Origin: Bradyrhizobium sp. NAS80.1
Lineage (GTDB): Bacteria; Pseudomonadota; Alphaproteobacteria; Rhizobiales; Xanthobacteraceae
Assembly (NCBI RefSeq): GCF_001908205.1
Contig: NZ_LGHL01000130.1
Location: 1-35,245, forward strand
Direction: 5' to 3'
Length of the DNA: 35,245 nucleotides
Below the pieces are notes generated by a model. It saw only the letters and a program-made list of their open reading frames with translations, was not told the origin of the DNA and did no database searches. The position numbers and the translations under genes were made by a program. Of the stretch, positions 15,421 to 23,550 are shown piece by piece (position 1 is the first letter of the stretch; each line of letters starts with the position of its first letter).

Positions 15421-17355
15421 ATGACTTCGCGTTCCAAGTCCGCTCTCCGTAAGCCTGCCACCAAATCTGCCGCCAAGAAATCCGTCGCCAAGAAATCCGC
15501 CGTCACGGCAAAACCCTCCAAACCTTCGCTCGGCAAATCTTCGCTCGCCAAGTCTTCACCCGCCAAGTCTGCGGGCAAAACCGGTAAGCTTCCCGAGTGG
15601 AACCTCGCCGATCTCTATTCCGGGATCGACGCGCCGGAAGTGGCGCGCGATCTCGAAAAGATGGATGCCGACTGCATCGCTTTCGAGACCGACTACAAGG
15701 GCAAGCTCGCAACAGGGACAGCAAACGAAGATGGCGGAAAATGGCTCGCCGAGGCCGTGCGACGCTATGAGGCGATCGACGATCTCGCCGGCCGTCTCGG
15801 CTCCTATGCCGGTCTCGTCCACGCCGGCGACAGCGTTGATCCCAAGATTTCAAAGTTTTACGGCGATGTGTCGGAGCGGCTGACGGCGGCGTCCACCCAT
15901 CTTCTGTTCTTCGCGCTCGAGCTCAACCGTGTCGATGACGATATTTTGACCCGCGCGATGCAAGCCGCCGAACTCGCGCATTACCGTCCCTGGATCGAGG
16001 ATCTGCGCAAGGAGAAGCCATACCAGCTCGATGACAAGCTCGAGCAGCTCTTCCTGGAGAAGGCGCAGACCGGCTATTCCGCCTTCAACCGGCTGTTCGA
16101 CCAGACCATTTCCGGCCTGCGCTTCAAGGTCGGGGCCAAGGAGCTCGCGATCGAGCCGACGCTCAACCTGTTGCAGGACCGCGACGGCGCCAAGCGCAAG
16201 ACCGCGGCCGAGGCGCTGGCTAAAACCTTCAAGGCAAATGAGCGTACCTTTGCGCTCATCACCAACACGCTCGCCAAGGACAAGGACATCTCCGATCGCT
16301 GGCGCGGTTTTCAGGATGTCGCGGATTCCCGCCATCTGAACAACCGTGTCGAGCGCGAGGTGGTCGATGCGCTGGTCGCCTCGGTGCGCGCGGCCTATCC
16401 AAAACTGTCGCATCGCTACTACGCGCTGAAAGCGAGCTGGTTCGGGAAGAAGCGGCTCGCTTATTGGGACCGCAACGCGCCGCTGCCCTTTGCCGCGACC
16501 GACACGATCGCCTGGCCTGACGCGCGAAGCATGGTGCTGACGGCCTATCGCGGCTTCTCGCCCAAGATGGCCGATATCGCCGAGCGCTTCTTCATCGACC
16601 GCTGGATCGACGCCCCGGTGCGTCCGGGCAAGGCGCCGGGCGCGTTCTCGCATCCGACCACGCCGTCGGCGCACCCTTACGTGCTGATGAATTACCAGGG
16701 CAAGCCACGCGATGTGATGACGCTCGCGCACGAGCTCGGCCATGGCGTGCACCAGGTGCTGGCGGCGAAGAACGGCGCGCTGATGGCGCCGACGCCGCTG
16801 ACGCTGGCGGAAACCGCGAGCGTGTTCGGCGAGATGCTGACCTTCAGGCGGCTCCTGGCGCAGACCAAGAGCGCGAAGCAGCGCCAGGCGCTGCTCGCCG
16901 GCAAGGTCGAGGACATGATCAACACCGTGGTGCGGCAGATTGCGTTCTATTCCTTCGAGCGCGCGGTCCACACCGAGCGCAAGAACGGCGAGCTCACCGC
17001 GACGCGGCTCGGCGAGATCTGGCTGTCGGTGCAGGGCGAGAGCCTGGGCCCGGCGATCGAGATCAAGGCGGGCTACGAGAACTACTGGATGTACATCCCG
17101 CACTTCATCCATTCGCCGTTCTACGTCTACGCCTATGCGTTCGGCGACTGCCTCGTGAACTCGCTGTACGCTGTCTACGAGAACGCCGCCGAAGGCTTCG
17201 CCGAGCGCTATCTCGACATGCTCGCCGCCGGCGGCACCAAGCACTATTCCGAACTGCTGCGGCCGTTCGGGCTCGATGCCAAGGATCCGAAGTTCTGGGA
17301 CGGGGGGCTTTCGGTCATCGCCGGCATGATCGACGAGCTGGCGGCGATGGGCTGA
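15421..17355 (+). CDS. pepF: M3-family oligoendopeptidase F
   Basis: A 644-residue zinc metallopeptidase that cleaves short peptides in the cytoplasm. The metal site HELGH is at residues 437-441 (LAHELGHGVHQ), with the third ligand in LAETASVFGEM. The upstream LMNYQGKPRDVMT and downstream YIPHFIHSPFYVYAYAFGDCLVNSLY are typical of the PepF subfamily. Residues 1-56 are an unusual Lys/Ser/Ala-rich tail (SAAKKSVAKKSAV, SLGKSSLAKSSPAKS) before the family core begins at LPEWNLADLY. The ATG at 15421 has only a weak ribosome site; no better start is seen in the tail. Divergent from the NtrC-type gene. Confidence 0.93.
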   Translation: MTSRSKSALRKPATKSAAKKSVAKKSAVTAKPSKPSLGKSSLAKSSPAKSAGKTGKLPEWNLADLYSGIDAPEVARDLEKMDADCIAFETDYKGKLATGTANEDGGKWLAEAVRRYEAIDDLAGRLGSYAGLVHAGDSVDPKISKFYGDVSERLTAASTHLLFFALELNRVDDDILTRAMQAAELAHYRPWIEDLRKEKPYQLDDKLEQLFLEKAQTGYSAFNRLFDQTISGLRFKVGAKELAIEPTLNLLQDRDGAKRKTAAEALAKTFKANERTFALITNTLAKDKDISDRWRGFQDVADSRHLNNRVEREVVDALVASVRAAYPKLSHRYYALKASWFGKKRLAYWDRNAPLPFAATDTIAWPDARSMVLTAYRGFSPKMADIAERFFIDRWIDAPVRPGKAPGAFSHPTTPSAHPYVLMNYQGKPRDVMTLAHELGHGVHQVLAAKNGALMAPTPLTLAETASVFGEMLTFRRLLAQTKSAKQRQALLAGKVEDMINTVVRQIAFYSFERAVHTERKNGELTATRLGEIWLSVQGESLGPAIEIKAGYENYWMYIPHFIHSPFYVYAYAFGDCLVNSLYAVYENAAEGFAERYLDMLAAGGTKHYSELLRPFGLDAKDPKFWDGGLSVIAGMIDELAAMG

Positions 17356-17401
17356 GGGGCGGGGCGCCTCTCTACGAGGGACGGGGGCGGTAATACATCT
17401 G

Positions 17402-17450
17402 TTGAACTGTCCTTTTAGGTGTGTTATACATATGTATAACGTGCTGGAGG
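17402..17450 (+). promoter_or_regulatory. Promoter, palindromic operator and ribosome site of the AbrB-Doc operon
   Basis: TTGAAC (17402-17407), a 17-base spacer and TATACA (17425-17430) form a good promoter. Its -10 box lies inside GTTATACATATGTATAAC (17423-17440), a perfect 18-bp palindrome. CTGGAGG (17444-17450) is the ribosome site, 7 bases before the ATG at 17458. The arrangement is that of an autorepressed toxin-antitoxin operon in which the antitoxin, alone or with toxin, covers the -10 box. Confidence 0.75.
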
Positions 17451-17457
17451 CAAGGCC

Positions 17458-17682
17458 ATGAAGATCGAGATCAAGAAGATCGGCAATTCCGATGGTCTGC
17501 TCCTGCCGCGTGAATTGATGCAGCGGCTCGATCTCAAGCGGGGGCAGCAATTGCACATCGTGGAATTGCCTGGCGGCGGTTTCCAGGCGCTGCCCTACGA
17601 TCCCGACTTCGAGCGGACCATGGAAATCGCCGATGAGGTGATGGACAAGTATCGCGACACGCTTGCGGCACTCGCAAAGTAG
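17458..17682 (+). CDS. AbrB/MazE-type antitoxin
   Basis: A 74-residue protein. Residues 1-48 are a swapped-hairpin AbrB/MazE/SpoVT DNA-binding domain (MKIEIKKIGNSDGLLLPRELMQRLDLKRGQQLHI). The C-terminal tail (DPDFERTMEIADEVMDKYRDTLAALAK) would be the toxin-neutralising segment. AbrB-fold dimers bind AT-rich dyads, which suits the palindrome just upstream. It is followed by the Doc toxin gene, whose ATG lies 13 bases after this stop. The AbrB-type partner contrasts with the Phd antitoxin of the classic phage P1 phd-doc pair. Confidence 0.88.
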   Translation: MKIEIKKIGNSDGLLLPRELMQRLDLKRGQQLHIVELPGGGFQALPYDPDFERTMEIADEVMDKYRDTLAALAK

Positions 17683-17695
17683 CCAGCTCACTCAA

Positions 17696-18091
17696 ATGAG
17701 CGAGCTGGAAGAACCGCTCTGGATCACCTATGAGCAGGCTGTCGCAATCCACAGCCGGCAACTCCGACGCTTCGGTGGCGCGCCGGGATTGCGCGACGAG
17801 GGCATACTGCGCTCGGCGCTGGAGCGGCCGATCAACAAATGGCGCTACGAGCAGGCTACGCTGGATGAACTGGCTGCGGCGTACGCATTCGGCCTCGCGA
17901 AAAATCACGCATTCGTCGATGGAAACAAGCGCATCGCCTTCATGGCGATGATGGTGTTCCGCCACAAGAACGGTGTTGCGTTTAGTCCCGATCCTGCGGA
18001 AGCCACGACCATCATCCTCTCGCTTGCCGCCGGCGAGGTCAGCGAGCAGAGCCTTACGCGCTGGATCCGCGATAATCTGGATTCCAAATGA
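17696..18091 (+). CDS. doc: Doc-type (death-on-curing, Fic-fold) toxin
   Basis: A 131-residue Fic/Doc-fold protein. The active motif HAFVDGNKR occupies residues 71-79 and matches the Doc form HxFx(D/N)GNKR. Doc of phage P1 phosphorylates elongation factor Tu and stops translation; the motif residues are intact, so activity is plausible. The N-terminus (WITYEQAVAIHSRQLRRFGGAPGLRDEGILRSALERP) is typical of the family. I chose ATG 17696; an in-frame TTG at 17663 would overlap the antitoxin gene. There is no strong ribosome site, which suggests coupling to antitoxin translation and keeps toxin output low. Confidence 0.9.
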   Translation: MSELEEPLWITYEQAVAIHSRQLRRFGGAPGLRDEGILRSALERPINKWRYEQATLDELAAAYAFGLAKNHAFVDGNKRIAFMAMMVFRHKNGVAFSPDPAEATTIILSLAAGEVSEQSLTRWIRDNLDSK

Positions 18092-18187
18092 CCTGATTTG
18101 CCGGAAAACCGCGCATCCGTGCCGTTGCCCTGCCCGAAGCTTTGCGGTATCCAGCCAAAGAATTCGACTTTCGACTGGGGACATTCC

Positions 18188-18340
18188 ATGGCTGACCATA
18201 GCGAAGTGGCGTACACCACCGCCGACGGCAACGACTACATCGCCCACGAGCAGACCTATGAGGGCTTCATCAAGCTGGTGAAGTACGGCACGGCCTCGGT
18301 CGCGCTCATCGTGATCCTGATGGCGATCTTCCTGACCTGA
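18188..18340 (+). CDS. aa3-type cytochrome c oxidase subunit IV
   Basis: A 50-residue membrane protein of the bacterial aa3-type oxidase subunit IV family: a soluble N-terminus (MADHSEVAYTTADGNDYIAHEQTYEGF) followed by one membrane helix (about residues 30-49, KYGTASVALIVILMAIFL). The family is a small accessory subunit of the proton-pumping terminal oxidase. The ATG at 18188 is supported by GGGGA 6 bases upstream; a longer open frame exists but its extra residues are unlike the family. The other oxidase genes are not in the window. Lying just before pntAA is an arrangement I recognise from rhizobia. Confidence 0.88.
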   Translation: MADHSEVAYTTADGNDYIAHEQTYEGFIKLVKYGTASVALIVILMAIFLT

Positions 18341-18477
18341 TCCATTGCCTGCTGCACCGCCATCGCCGGCGGTGCCCACAAAATTTGCATCCAAGCCGGT
18401 TCCAAAACCGGTATCCAACGTTGCGGGAGTAACGCTAAGTTCGCGTGCGCGCTTTGTCCCGCGTCGCCGGAGGGCCT

Positions 18478-19605
18478 ATGAAGATCGCCGTTGCCAAGGA
18501 AATCGATCCGTCGGAGCCGCGTGTCGCCGCCTCACCTGATACGGTGAAGAAGTTCAAGGCGTTAGGCGCCGAGATCGCCGTCGAGCCGGGCGCCGGCATC
18601 AAGTCGGGCCTGCCGGATTCCGAATTCACCGCCGCCGGCGCCACCGTCAGCGCCGATGCGCTGAAAGACGCGGACATCATCATCAAGGTCAAGCGCCCCG
18701 AGCCGTCCGAGCTCGCGCAGTACAAGCGCGGCGCGCTCGTTATCGCCATCATGGATCCCTACGGCAACGATGCCGCGCTGAAGGCAATGGCCGACGCCGG
18801 CATCGCCGCCTTCGCGATGGAATTGATGCCGCGCATCACGCGCGCGCAGGTGATGGACGTGCTCTCGTCGCAGGCCAACCTCGCTGGCTACCGCGCCGTG
18901 ATCGAGGGCGCAGAGGCGTTCGGCCGCGCCTTTCCGATGATGATGACGGCGGCCGGCACTGTGCCAGCGGCCAAGGTGTTCGTGATGGGCGTCGGCGTCG
19001 CCGGCCTGCAGGCGATCGCGACCGCGCGCCGCCTGGGGGCCGTCGTCACCGCGACCGACGTGCGGCCCGCGACGAAGGAGCAGGTGGAATCGCTCGGTGC
19101 GAAATTCCTCGCCGTCGAGGACGAAGAGTTCAAGAACGCGCAGACTGCCGGCGGCTACGCCAAAGAGATGTCTAAGGAGTATCAGGCCAAGCAGGCCGCG
19201 CTGACGGCCGAGCACATCAAGAAGCAGGACATCGTGATCACCACGGCGCTCATCCCGGGCCGGCCGGCGCCGAAGCTGGTCTCGGGCGAGATGGTCAAGT
19301 CGATGAAGCCGGGCTCGGTGCTGGTCGATCTCGCGGTCGAGCGCGGCGGCAATGTCGAGGGCGCCAGGGCCGGTGAGGTCGTCGACCTCGATGGCATCAA
19401 GATCGTCGGCTACACCAACGTCGCCGGCCGCGTCGCGGCCTCGGCCTCCAGCCTCTACGCGCGCAATCTGTTCTCCTTCATCGAGACCATGGTCGACAAG
19501 AAAGAGAAGAAGCTCGCGGTGAACTGGGACGACGAACTCGTCAAGGCGACCGCGCTGACCAAGGACGGCGCCGTCGTCCACCCGAACTTCCAGCCGAAGG
19601 CGTAA
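18478..19605 (+). CDS. pntAA: NAD(P)+ transhydrogenase alpha subunit, part 1 (NAD-binding)
   Basis: A 375-residue soluble domain I of the proton-translocating transhydrogenase, which passes hydride between NADH and NADP+ using the proton gradient. It begins MKIAVAKEIDPSEPRVAASPDTVKKF. The NAD(H) site shows VFVMGVGVAGLQAIATARRLGAVVTATDVRP. VLVDLAVERGGNVEGA and KIVGYTNVAGRVAASASSLYARNL are typical of domain I. The ATG at 18478 has GGAGGG 3-4 bases upstream, rather close. The subunit ends where single-chain PntA would continue into membrane helices, so this is the split, three-gene type. Confidence 0.96.
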   Translation: MKIAVAKEIDPSEPRVAASPDTVKKFKALGAEIAVEPGAGIKSGLPDSEFTAAGATVSADALKDADIIIKVKRPEPSELAQYKRGALVIAIMDPYGNDAALKAMADAGIAAFAMELMPRITRAQVMDVLSSQANLAGYRAVIEGAEAFGRAFPMMMTAAGTVPAAKVFVMGVGVAGLQAIATARRLGAVVTATDVRPATKEQVESLGAKFLAVEDEEFKNAQTAGGYAKEMSKEYQAKQAALTAEHIKKQDIVITTALIPGRPAPKLVSGEMVKSMKPGSVLVDLAVERGGNVEGARAGEVVDLDGIKIVGYTNVAGRVAASASSLYARNLFSFIETMVDKKEKKLAVNWDDELVKATALTKDGAVVHPNFQPKA

Positions 19606-19617
19606 GGAGAGATCGTC

Positions 19618-19935
19618 ATGGAGCATGCTGCACAGGTCGTCGACCCCTTCATCTTCCGGCTGTCGATCTTCGTCCTCGCCGTCTTCGTCGGCTATTTCGT
19701 GGTGTGGTCGGTGACGCCTGCGCTGCACACGCCGCTGATGAGCGTGACCAACGCGATCTCTTCGGTGATCGTGGTCGGTGCGCTGCTCGCCGGCGGCGTC
19801 GCCAATGTCTCGAGCGGCTCGGGCTGGGCGCGCGCCTTCGGCTTCGTCGCACTGGTATTTGCCTGCATCAATATCTTCGGGGGCTTCCTTGTCACCCAGC
19901 GCATGCTGGCGATGTACAAGAAGAAGTCGAAGTAA
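19618..19935 (+). CDS. pntAB: NAD(P)+ transhydrogenase alpha subunit, part 2 (membrane)
   Basis: A 105-residue membrane protein with three hydrophobic helices (about residues 11-34 FRLSIFVLAVFVGYFVVW; 47-62 AISSVIVVGALLAGGV; 73-96 GFVALVFACINIFGGFLVTQRML). It corresponds to the C-terminal membrane part of single-chain PntA and forms half of the proton channel with PntB. It starts 12 bases after pntAA, with AAGGAGAGATCGTC before the ATG, and is followed 39 bases later by pntB. Confidence 0.95.
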   Translation: MEHAAQVVDPFIFRLSIFVLAVFVGYFVVWSVTPALHTPLMSVTNAISSVIVVGALLAGGVANVSSGSGWARAFGFVALVFACINIFGGFLVTQRMLAMYKKKSK

Positions 19936-19974
19936 GCGGCCACCTCGGGCTGAAGGGATCAATGGGGACCTGAG

Positions 19975-21372
19975 ATGAGCGCGAACCTCTCTGCATTCTT
20001 GTATCTCGTGGCGGGAGTGCTGTTCATCCTGTCGCTGCGGGGGCTGTCGAGCCCGGCTTCGTCGCGCCAGGGCAATCTGTTCGGCATGATCGGTATGGCG
20101 ATTGCGGTCGCCACTACGCTCGCCAACCATCCGCCGGCAGACGGCCTCGCCTGGGTGCTTGTCATCGTTGGCATCGCCATCGGTGCTGCGATCGGCGCGG
20201 TGATCGCGCGGCGCGTGCCGATGACCTCGATGCCGGAGCTGGTCGCCGCCTTCCATTCGCTGGTCGGCATGGCCGCGGTTCTGGTCGCCGCCGGCGCGTT
20301 CTACGCGCCCGAAGCCTTCGACATCGGCACCCCCGGCAACATCCATCCGCAGAGCTTGGTCGAGATGTCGCTCGGCGTTGCCATCGGCGCGCTGACCTTC
20401 ACCGGCTCGGTGATCGCGTTCCTGAAGCTGTCCGCGCGCATGAGCGGCTCGCCGATCATCCTGCCGTTCCGCCACATCATCAACATCGCGCTCGCCCTGG
20501 CGCTGGTGTTCTTCATCGTCGGGCTCGTCCTGTCCGGCAGCGCGTTCGACTTCTGGATGATCGTCATCCTGGCGCTGGCGCTCGGCGTGCTCATGATCAT
20601 CCCGATCGGTGGCGCCGACATGCCGGTCGTGATCTCGATGCTGAACTCCTACTCCGGCTGGGCCGCGGCCGGCATCGGCTTCACGCTCGGCAATTCCGCG
20701 CTGATCATCACCGGCGCGCTGGTTGGCTCGTCCGGCGCGATCCTGTCCTACATCATGTGCCACGCGATGAACCGGTCCTTCATCTCGGTCATCCTCGGCG
20801 GCTTCGGCGGCGAGACCGCGGCGGCCGGCGGCGGCACCGGCGAGCAGAAGCCCGCCAAGCTCGGCTCCGCCGATGACGCGGCCTTCATCATGAAGAATGC
20901 CTCGAAGGTCATCATCGTGCCCGGCTACGGCATGGCGGTGGCGCAGGCCCAGCACGCGCTGCGTGAAATGGCCGATATCCTGAAGAAGGAAGGCGTCGAG
21001 GTGAAGTACGCCATTCACCCGGTCGCTGGCCGTATGCCCGGCCACATGAACGTGCTCCTGGCCGAAGCCAACGTTCCCTACGACGAGGTGTTCGAGCTCG
21101 AGGACATCAACTCCGAGTTCGCGCAAGCCGACATCGCCTTCGTGATCGGCGCCAACGATGTTACCAACCCGGCCGCCGAAGAGGACAAGACTTCGCCGAT
21201 CTACGGCATGCCGGTGCTCCAGGTCTGGAAGGCCGGCACCGTGATGTTCATCAAGCGTTCGCTCGCGTCCGGCTATGCCGGCATCGACAATCCGCTGTTC
21301 TATCGCGACAACACCATGATGCTGCTCGGCGACGCCAAGAAGGTCACCGAGAACATCGTCAAGGCGATGTAA
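19975..21372 (+). CDS. pntB: NAD(P)+ transhydrogenase beta subunit
   Basis: A 465-residue protein. The N-terminal half holds about nine membrane helices (domain II) and the C-terminal about 180 residues form the NADP(H)-binding domain III. Signatures are VIIVPGYGMAVAQAQHAL, VKYAIHPVAGRMPGHMNVLLAEANVPYDEV and FVIGANDVTNPAAEED. It completes the PntAA-PntAB-PntB complex in the inner membrane, a source of NADPH. Length and motif order are those of the family. GGGGA precedes the ATG at 19975. Confidence 0.97.
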   Translation: MSANLSAFLYLVAGVLFILSLRGLSSPASSRQGNLFGMIGMAIAVATTLANHPPADGLAWVLVIVGIAIGAAIGAVIARRVPMTSMPELVAAFHSLVGMAAVLVAAGAFYAPEAFDIGTPGNIHPQSLVEMSLGVAIGALTFTGSVIAFLKLSARMSGSPIILPFRHIINIALALALVFFIVGLVLSGSAFDFWMIVILALALGVLMIIPIGGADMPVVISMLNSYSGWAAAGIGFTLGNSALIITGALVGSSGAILSYIMCHAMNRSFISVILGGFGGETAAAGGGTGEQKPAKLGSADDAAFIMKNASKVIIVPGYGMAVAQAQHALREMADILKKEGVEVKYAIHPVAGRMPGHMNVLLAEANVPYDEVFELEDINSEFAQADIAFVIGANDVTNPAAEEDKTSPIYGMPVLQVWKAGTVMFIKRSLASGYAGIDNPLFYRDNTMMLLGDAKKVTENIVKAM

Positions 21373-21388
21373 CGCAAGGGCGCTGACC

Positions 21389-21559
21389 GTGGCCATCAAC
21401 AAGGAATGGCACCGGTCCCACCGCATGCCGCAGAAGGCGACACGCGAGCAGCGTGTCGCATGGCACGCCGCGCATGTCGCGGCGTGCTGCTGCCGCGAGA
21501 TCCCATTGAGCATCCGGCCGGATGTCCTCAAATTGCGCGAGAGCCGCCGCAAGCCCTGA
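21389..21559 (+). CDS. Cys/His/Trp-rich mini-protein
   Basis: A 56-residue protein starting at GTG 21389, 17 bases after pntB, with AAGGG (21376-21380) as ribosome site. It reads MAINKEWHRSHRMPQKATRE, then QRVAWHAAHVAACCCREIP. The pattern WHxxHxMPxxAtxxqRxxWHxxHxxxCxC resembles a small conserved family that I recall from Proteobacteria as hypothetical proteins. The paired WHxxH units and the Cys cluster suggest metal binding, but no function is known to me. The upstream SD, the spacing and the family-like pattern argue that it is real. Confidence 0.7.
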   Translation: MAINKEWHRSHRMPQKATREQRVAWHAAHVAACCCREIPLSIRPDVLKLRESRRKP

Positions 21560-21581
21560 ACTGTGGAGTGGTGGGGGCGCG

Positions 21582-22382
21582 ATGACATTCCTGAAATGGA
21601 TCGCCATCATCCTTGCAGCCGGTTATTTCGCCGGTCTCCTCCTGCTGTTCGTGAGACAGCGCGCCATCCTGTTTCCGGTCCAGACCGCCGAGCGCACGGC
21701 GCCTGCCGCAGCTGGGTTTCCGGAGGCCGAGGAGCATGTCCTGACCACGTCGGACGGCGAGAAGGTCATCGTCTGGCACGTGCCGGCGAAGCCTGGCCGT
21801 GCCGTGGTCCTCTTCTTCCACGGCAATGGCGATTATCTCGCGGGCCTCGTCGGCCACTTCAAGGCCATCACGGCCGACGGTACCGGTCTCGTCGCACTCT
21901 CCTATCGCGGCTATGCGGGCTCCAGCGGGGCGCCGAGCGAAGACGGCCTGCTGCGCGACGCAGCAGTCGCGTATTCATTCGCGACAGAGCGTTATGACGC
22001 CCAGCGCGTCGTCGTCTGGGGATTCTCGCTCGGGACCGGTGTCGCCGTTGCGGTCGCGTCGGAGCATCGGGTCGGGAAGCTGATCCTCGAGGCTCCCTTT
22101 ACGTCGATCGTCGACGTCGCTGCCTCGCATTTCCCGTTCGTCCCGGTCCGCCTCCTGATGCGCGACCGGTTTCACTCGGACGAGCGTATCGCTCGGGTCA
22201 CGGCGCCGCTCCTGATCGTGCATGGCGCGCAGGACCCCACCATCCCGATCGTATTCGGTGAGAAGTTGTTTGCGCTGGCTCACGAGCCGAAGCGGTTCGT
22301 TCGCATTCCCGGCGGCGGGCACGACGATCTCGGCAGCTTTGGCGTCGTCGAGATCGCACGGCAATTTATCAATGGCGGGTGA
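21582..22382 (+). CDS. Alpha/beta hydrolase, membrane-anchored
   Basis: A 266-residue protein. An N-terminal membrane helix (residues 4-24, LKWIAIILAAGYFAGLLLLFV) anchors it, with the hydrolase domain outside. VVLFFHGNGDY carries the oxyanion HG, VVWGFSLGTG holds the nucleophile elbow with Ser149, VHGAQDPTIP the acidic residue, and GGGHDDL the catalytic His. The overall form resembles the Bem46/ABHD13-type serine hydrolases, whose substrates are poorly defined. GGTGGGGGCGCG precedes the ATG. It follows the mini-protein by 22 bases, so it may ride on the pnt transcript. Confidence 0.87.
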   Translation: MTFLKWIAIILAAGYFAGLLLLFVRQRAILFPVQTAERTAPAAAGFPEAEEHVLTTSDGEKVIVWHVPAKPGRAVVLFFHGNGDYLAGLVGHFKAITADGTGLVALSYRGYAGSSGAPSEDGLLRDAAVAYSFATERYDAQRVVVWGFSLGTGVAVAVASEHRVGKLILEAPFTSIVDVAASHFPFVPVRLLMRDRFHSDERIARVTAPLLIVHGAQDPTIPIVFGEKLFALAHEPKRFVRIPGGGHDDLGSFGVVEIARQFINGG

Positions 22383-22443
22383 GGGCTGACGGGGACGATC
22401 TTCTCGCGCATAATCGGGCTGCTTGTTTGAAGGAATTGTTGGC

Positions 22444-23541
22444 ATGGGCGCACACGGACGGATGCCGCGGTCATCATGGATTTTCCCCGCTTTGGCGGTG
22501 CTGCTGTTCCTGATCGTGACCGCGACCGGTTACGGCTTCACCCTGTCGGCCGGCGGAGCCCTGTTTGCGATTGTCCTCCTGGTGATCCTGTTCGGCACCG
22601 TGTTCGCGGCCGTCCACCATTCCGAGGTGATCGCGGAGCGCATCGGTGAGCCCTTCGGCACACTGCTGCTCACGCTGGCGGTCACCATCATCGAGGTCGC
22701 GCTGATCACCACGATCATGCTGGGCGACAAGCCGGCGCCAGAGCTCGCGCGCGACACCGTCTTCGCGGTCGTGATGATTGTCTGCAACGGCTTGGTCGGC
22801 CTCTGCGTCTTCATCGGCGGCCTGCGCTATCGCGAGCAAGACTTTCAGGTCTCGGGCGCCAACGTCTATCTCAGCGTGCTGATTGCGCTGGCGACCATCA
22901 CGCTGATCATGCCCAATTACACGCTGACGACGCCGGGGCCAATCTACTCGACGATTCAGCTCGGTTTCGTCGACCTCGTGACGATCGTGCTCTACGGCGT
23001 GTTCCTCTATACCCAGACCGTCCTGCACAAGGACTACTTTGTCCACGAGAGGGCGGACGACGAGGGCGGGGAGGCCCACCTGTCCGGCAAGATGCTGGCG
23101 CTCAGCATTGTGCTGCTCCTGATCTCGCTTTTGGCCGTCGTTCTCCTCGCCAAGAAGTTCTCGCTGGTGGTGGATGCTGTCGCCGCCAAGATCGGTGCTC
23201 CGCCGGCCTTTGCCGGTCTTTTGGTCGCTCTCCTGATCCTGATGCCGGAGGGTGTCTCAGCGATTGCCGCGGCCCGCAAGAACGACCTCCAGAAGAGCAT
23301 CAACCTCGCGCTCGGCTCCTCGCTTGCAACCATCGGCCTGACCATTCCGGCGGTCGGGCTCGCGACCTATGCGCTCAACCAGCCGCTCGTGCTGGGCCTC
23401 AATCCCCAGAACACGGCGCTCTTGCTCCTGACATTCCTGCTGAGCATGCTGACCTTCGGGACCGGCAGGACCAATGTTCTGTTCGGGCTGGTCCATATGG
23501 TGGTATTTGCCGTCTACGTGTTCATGGTTTTCGTGCCCTAG
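22444..23541 (+). CDS. Ca2+/H+ antiporter family transporter (ChaA/y4hA-like)
   Basis: A 365-residue membrane protein with about eleven hydrophobic segments, of the cation/Ca2+ exchanger superfamily. The two inverted alpha-repeats are visible: GEPFGTLLLTLAVTIIEVALI near the N-terminus and LMPEGVSAIAAARKNDLQKSINLALGSSLATIGLTIPAV in the second half, with acidic Glu residues in each for ion transport. Closest in style to ChaA and the rhizobial y4hA transporter. Likely role is export of Ca2+ (or Na+/K+) in exchange for protons. The ATG at 22444 has AAGGA 9 bases upstream. Confidence 0.88.
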   Translation: MGAHGRMPRSSWIFPALAVLLFLIVTATGYGFTLSAGGALFAIVLLVILFGTVFAAVHHSEVIAERIGEPFGTLLLTLAVTIIEVALITTIMLGDKPAPELARDTVFAVVMIVCNGLVGLCVFIGGLRYREQDFQVSGANVYLSVLIALATITLIMPNYTLTTPGPIYSTIQLGFVDLVTIVLYGVFLYTQTVLHKDYFVHERADDEGGEAHLSGKMLALSIVLLLISLLAVVLLAKKFSLVVDAVAAKIGAPPAFAGLLVALLILMPEGVSAIAAARKNDLQKSINLALGSSLATIGLTIPAVGLATYALNQPLVLGLNPQNTALLLLTFLLSMLTFGTGRTNVLFGLVHMVVFAVYVFMVFVP

Positions 23542-23550
23542 GAGGGGTCC

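Noticed and set aside
15850..17691. A 613-codon minus-strand open frame across pepF and the antitoxin gene
   Set aside because: Mirror frame of pepF; the composition is unlike a protein family and it would overlap the palindromic operator.
18562..21588. A 1008-codon open frame on the minus strand across the pnt genes
   Set aside because: It is rich in His, Arg, Asp and Gly, has no recognisable domain and lies opposite three clearly identified pnt genes. Long antisense frames are expected in GC-rich coding DNA.
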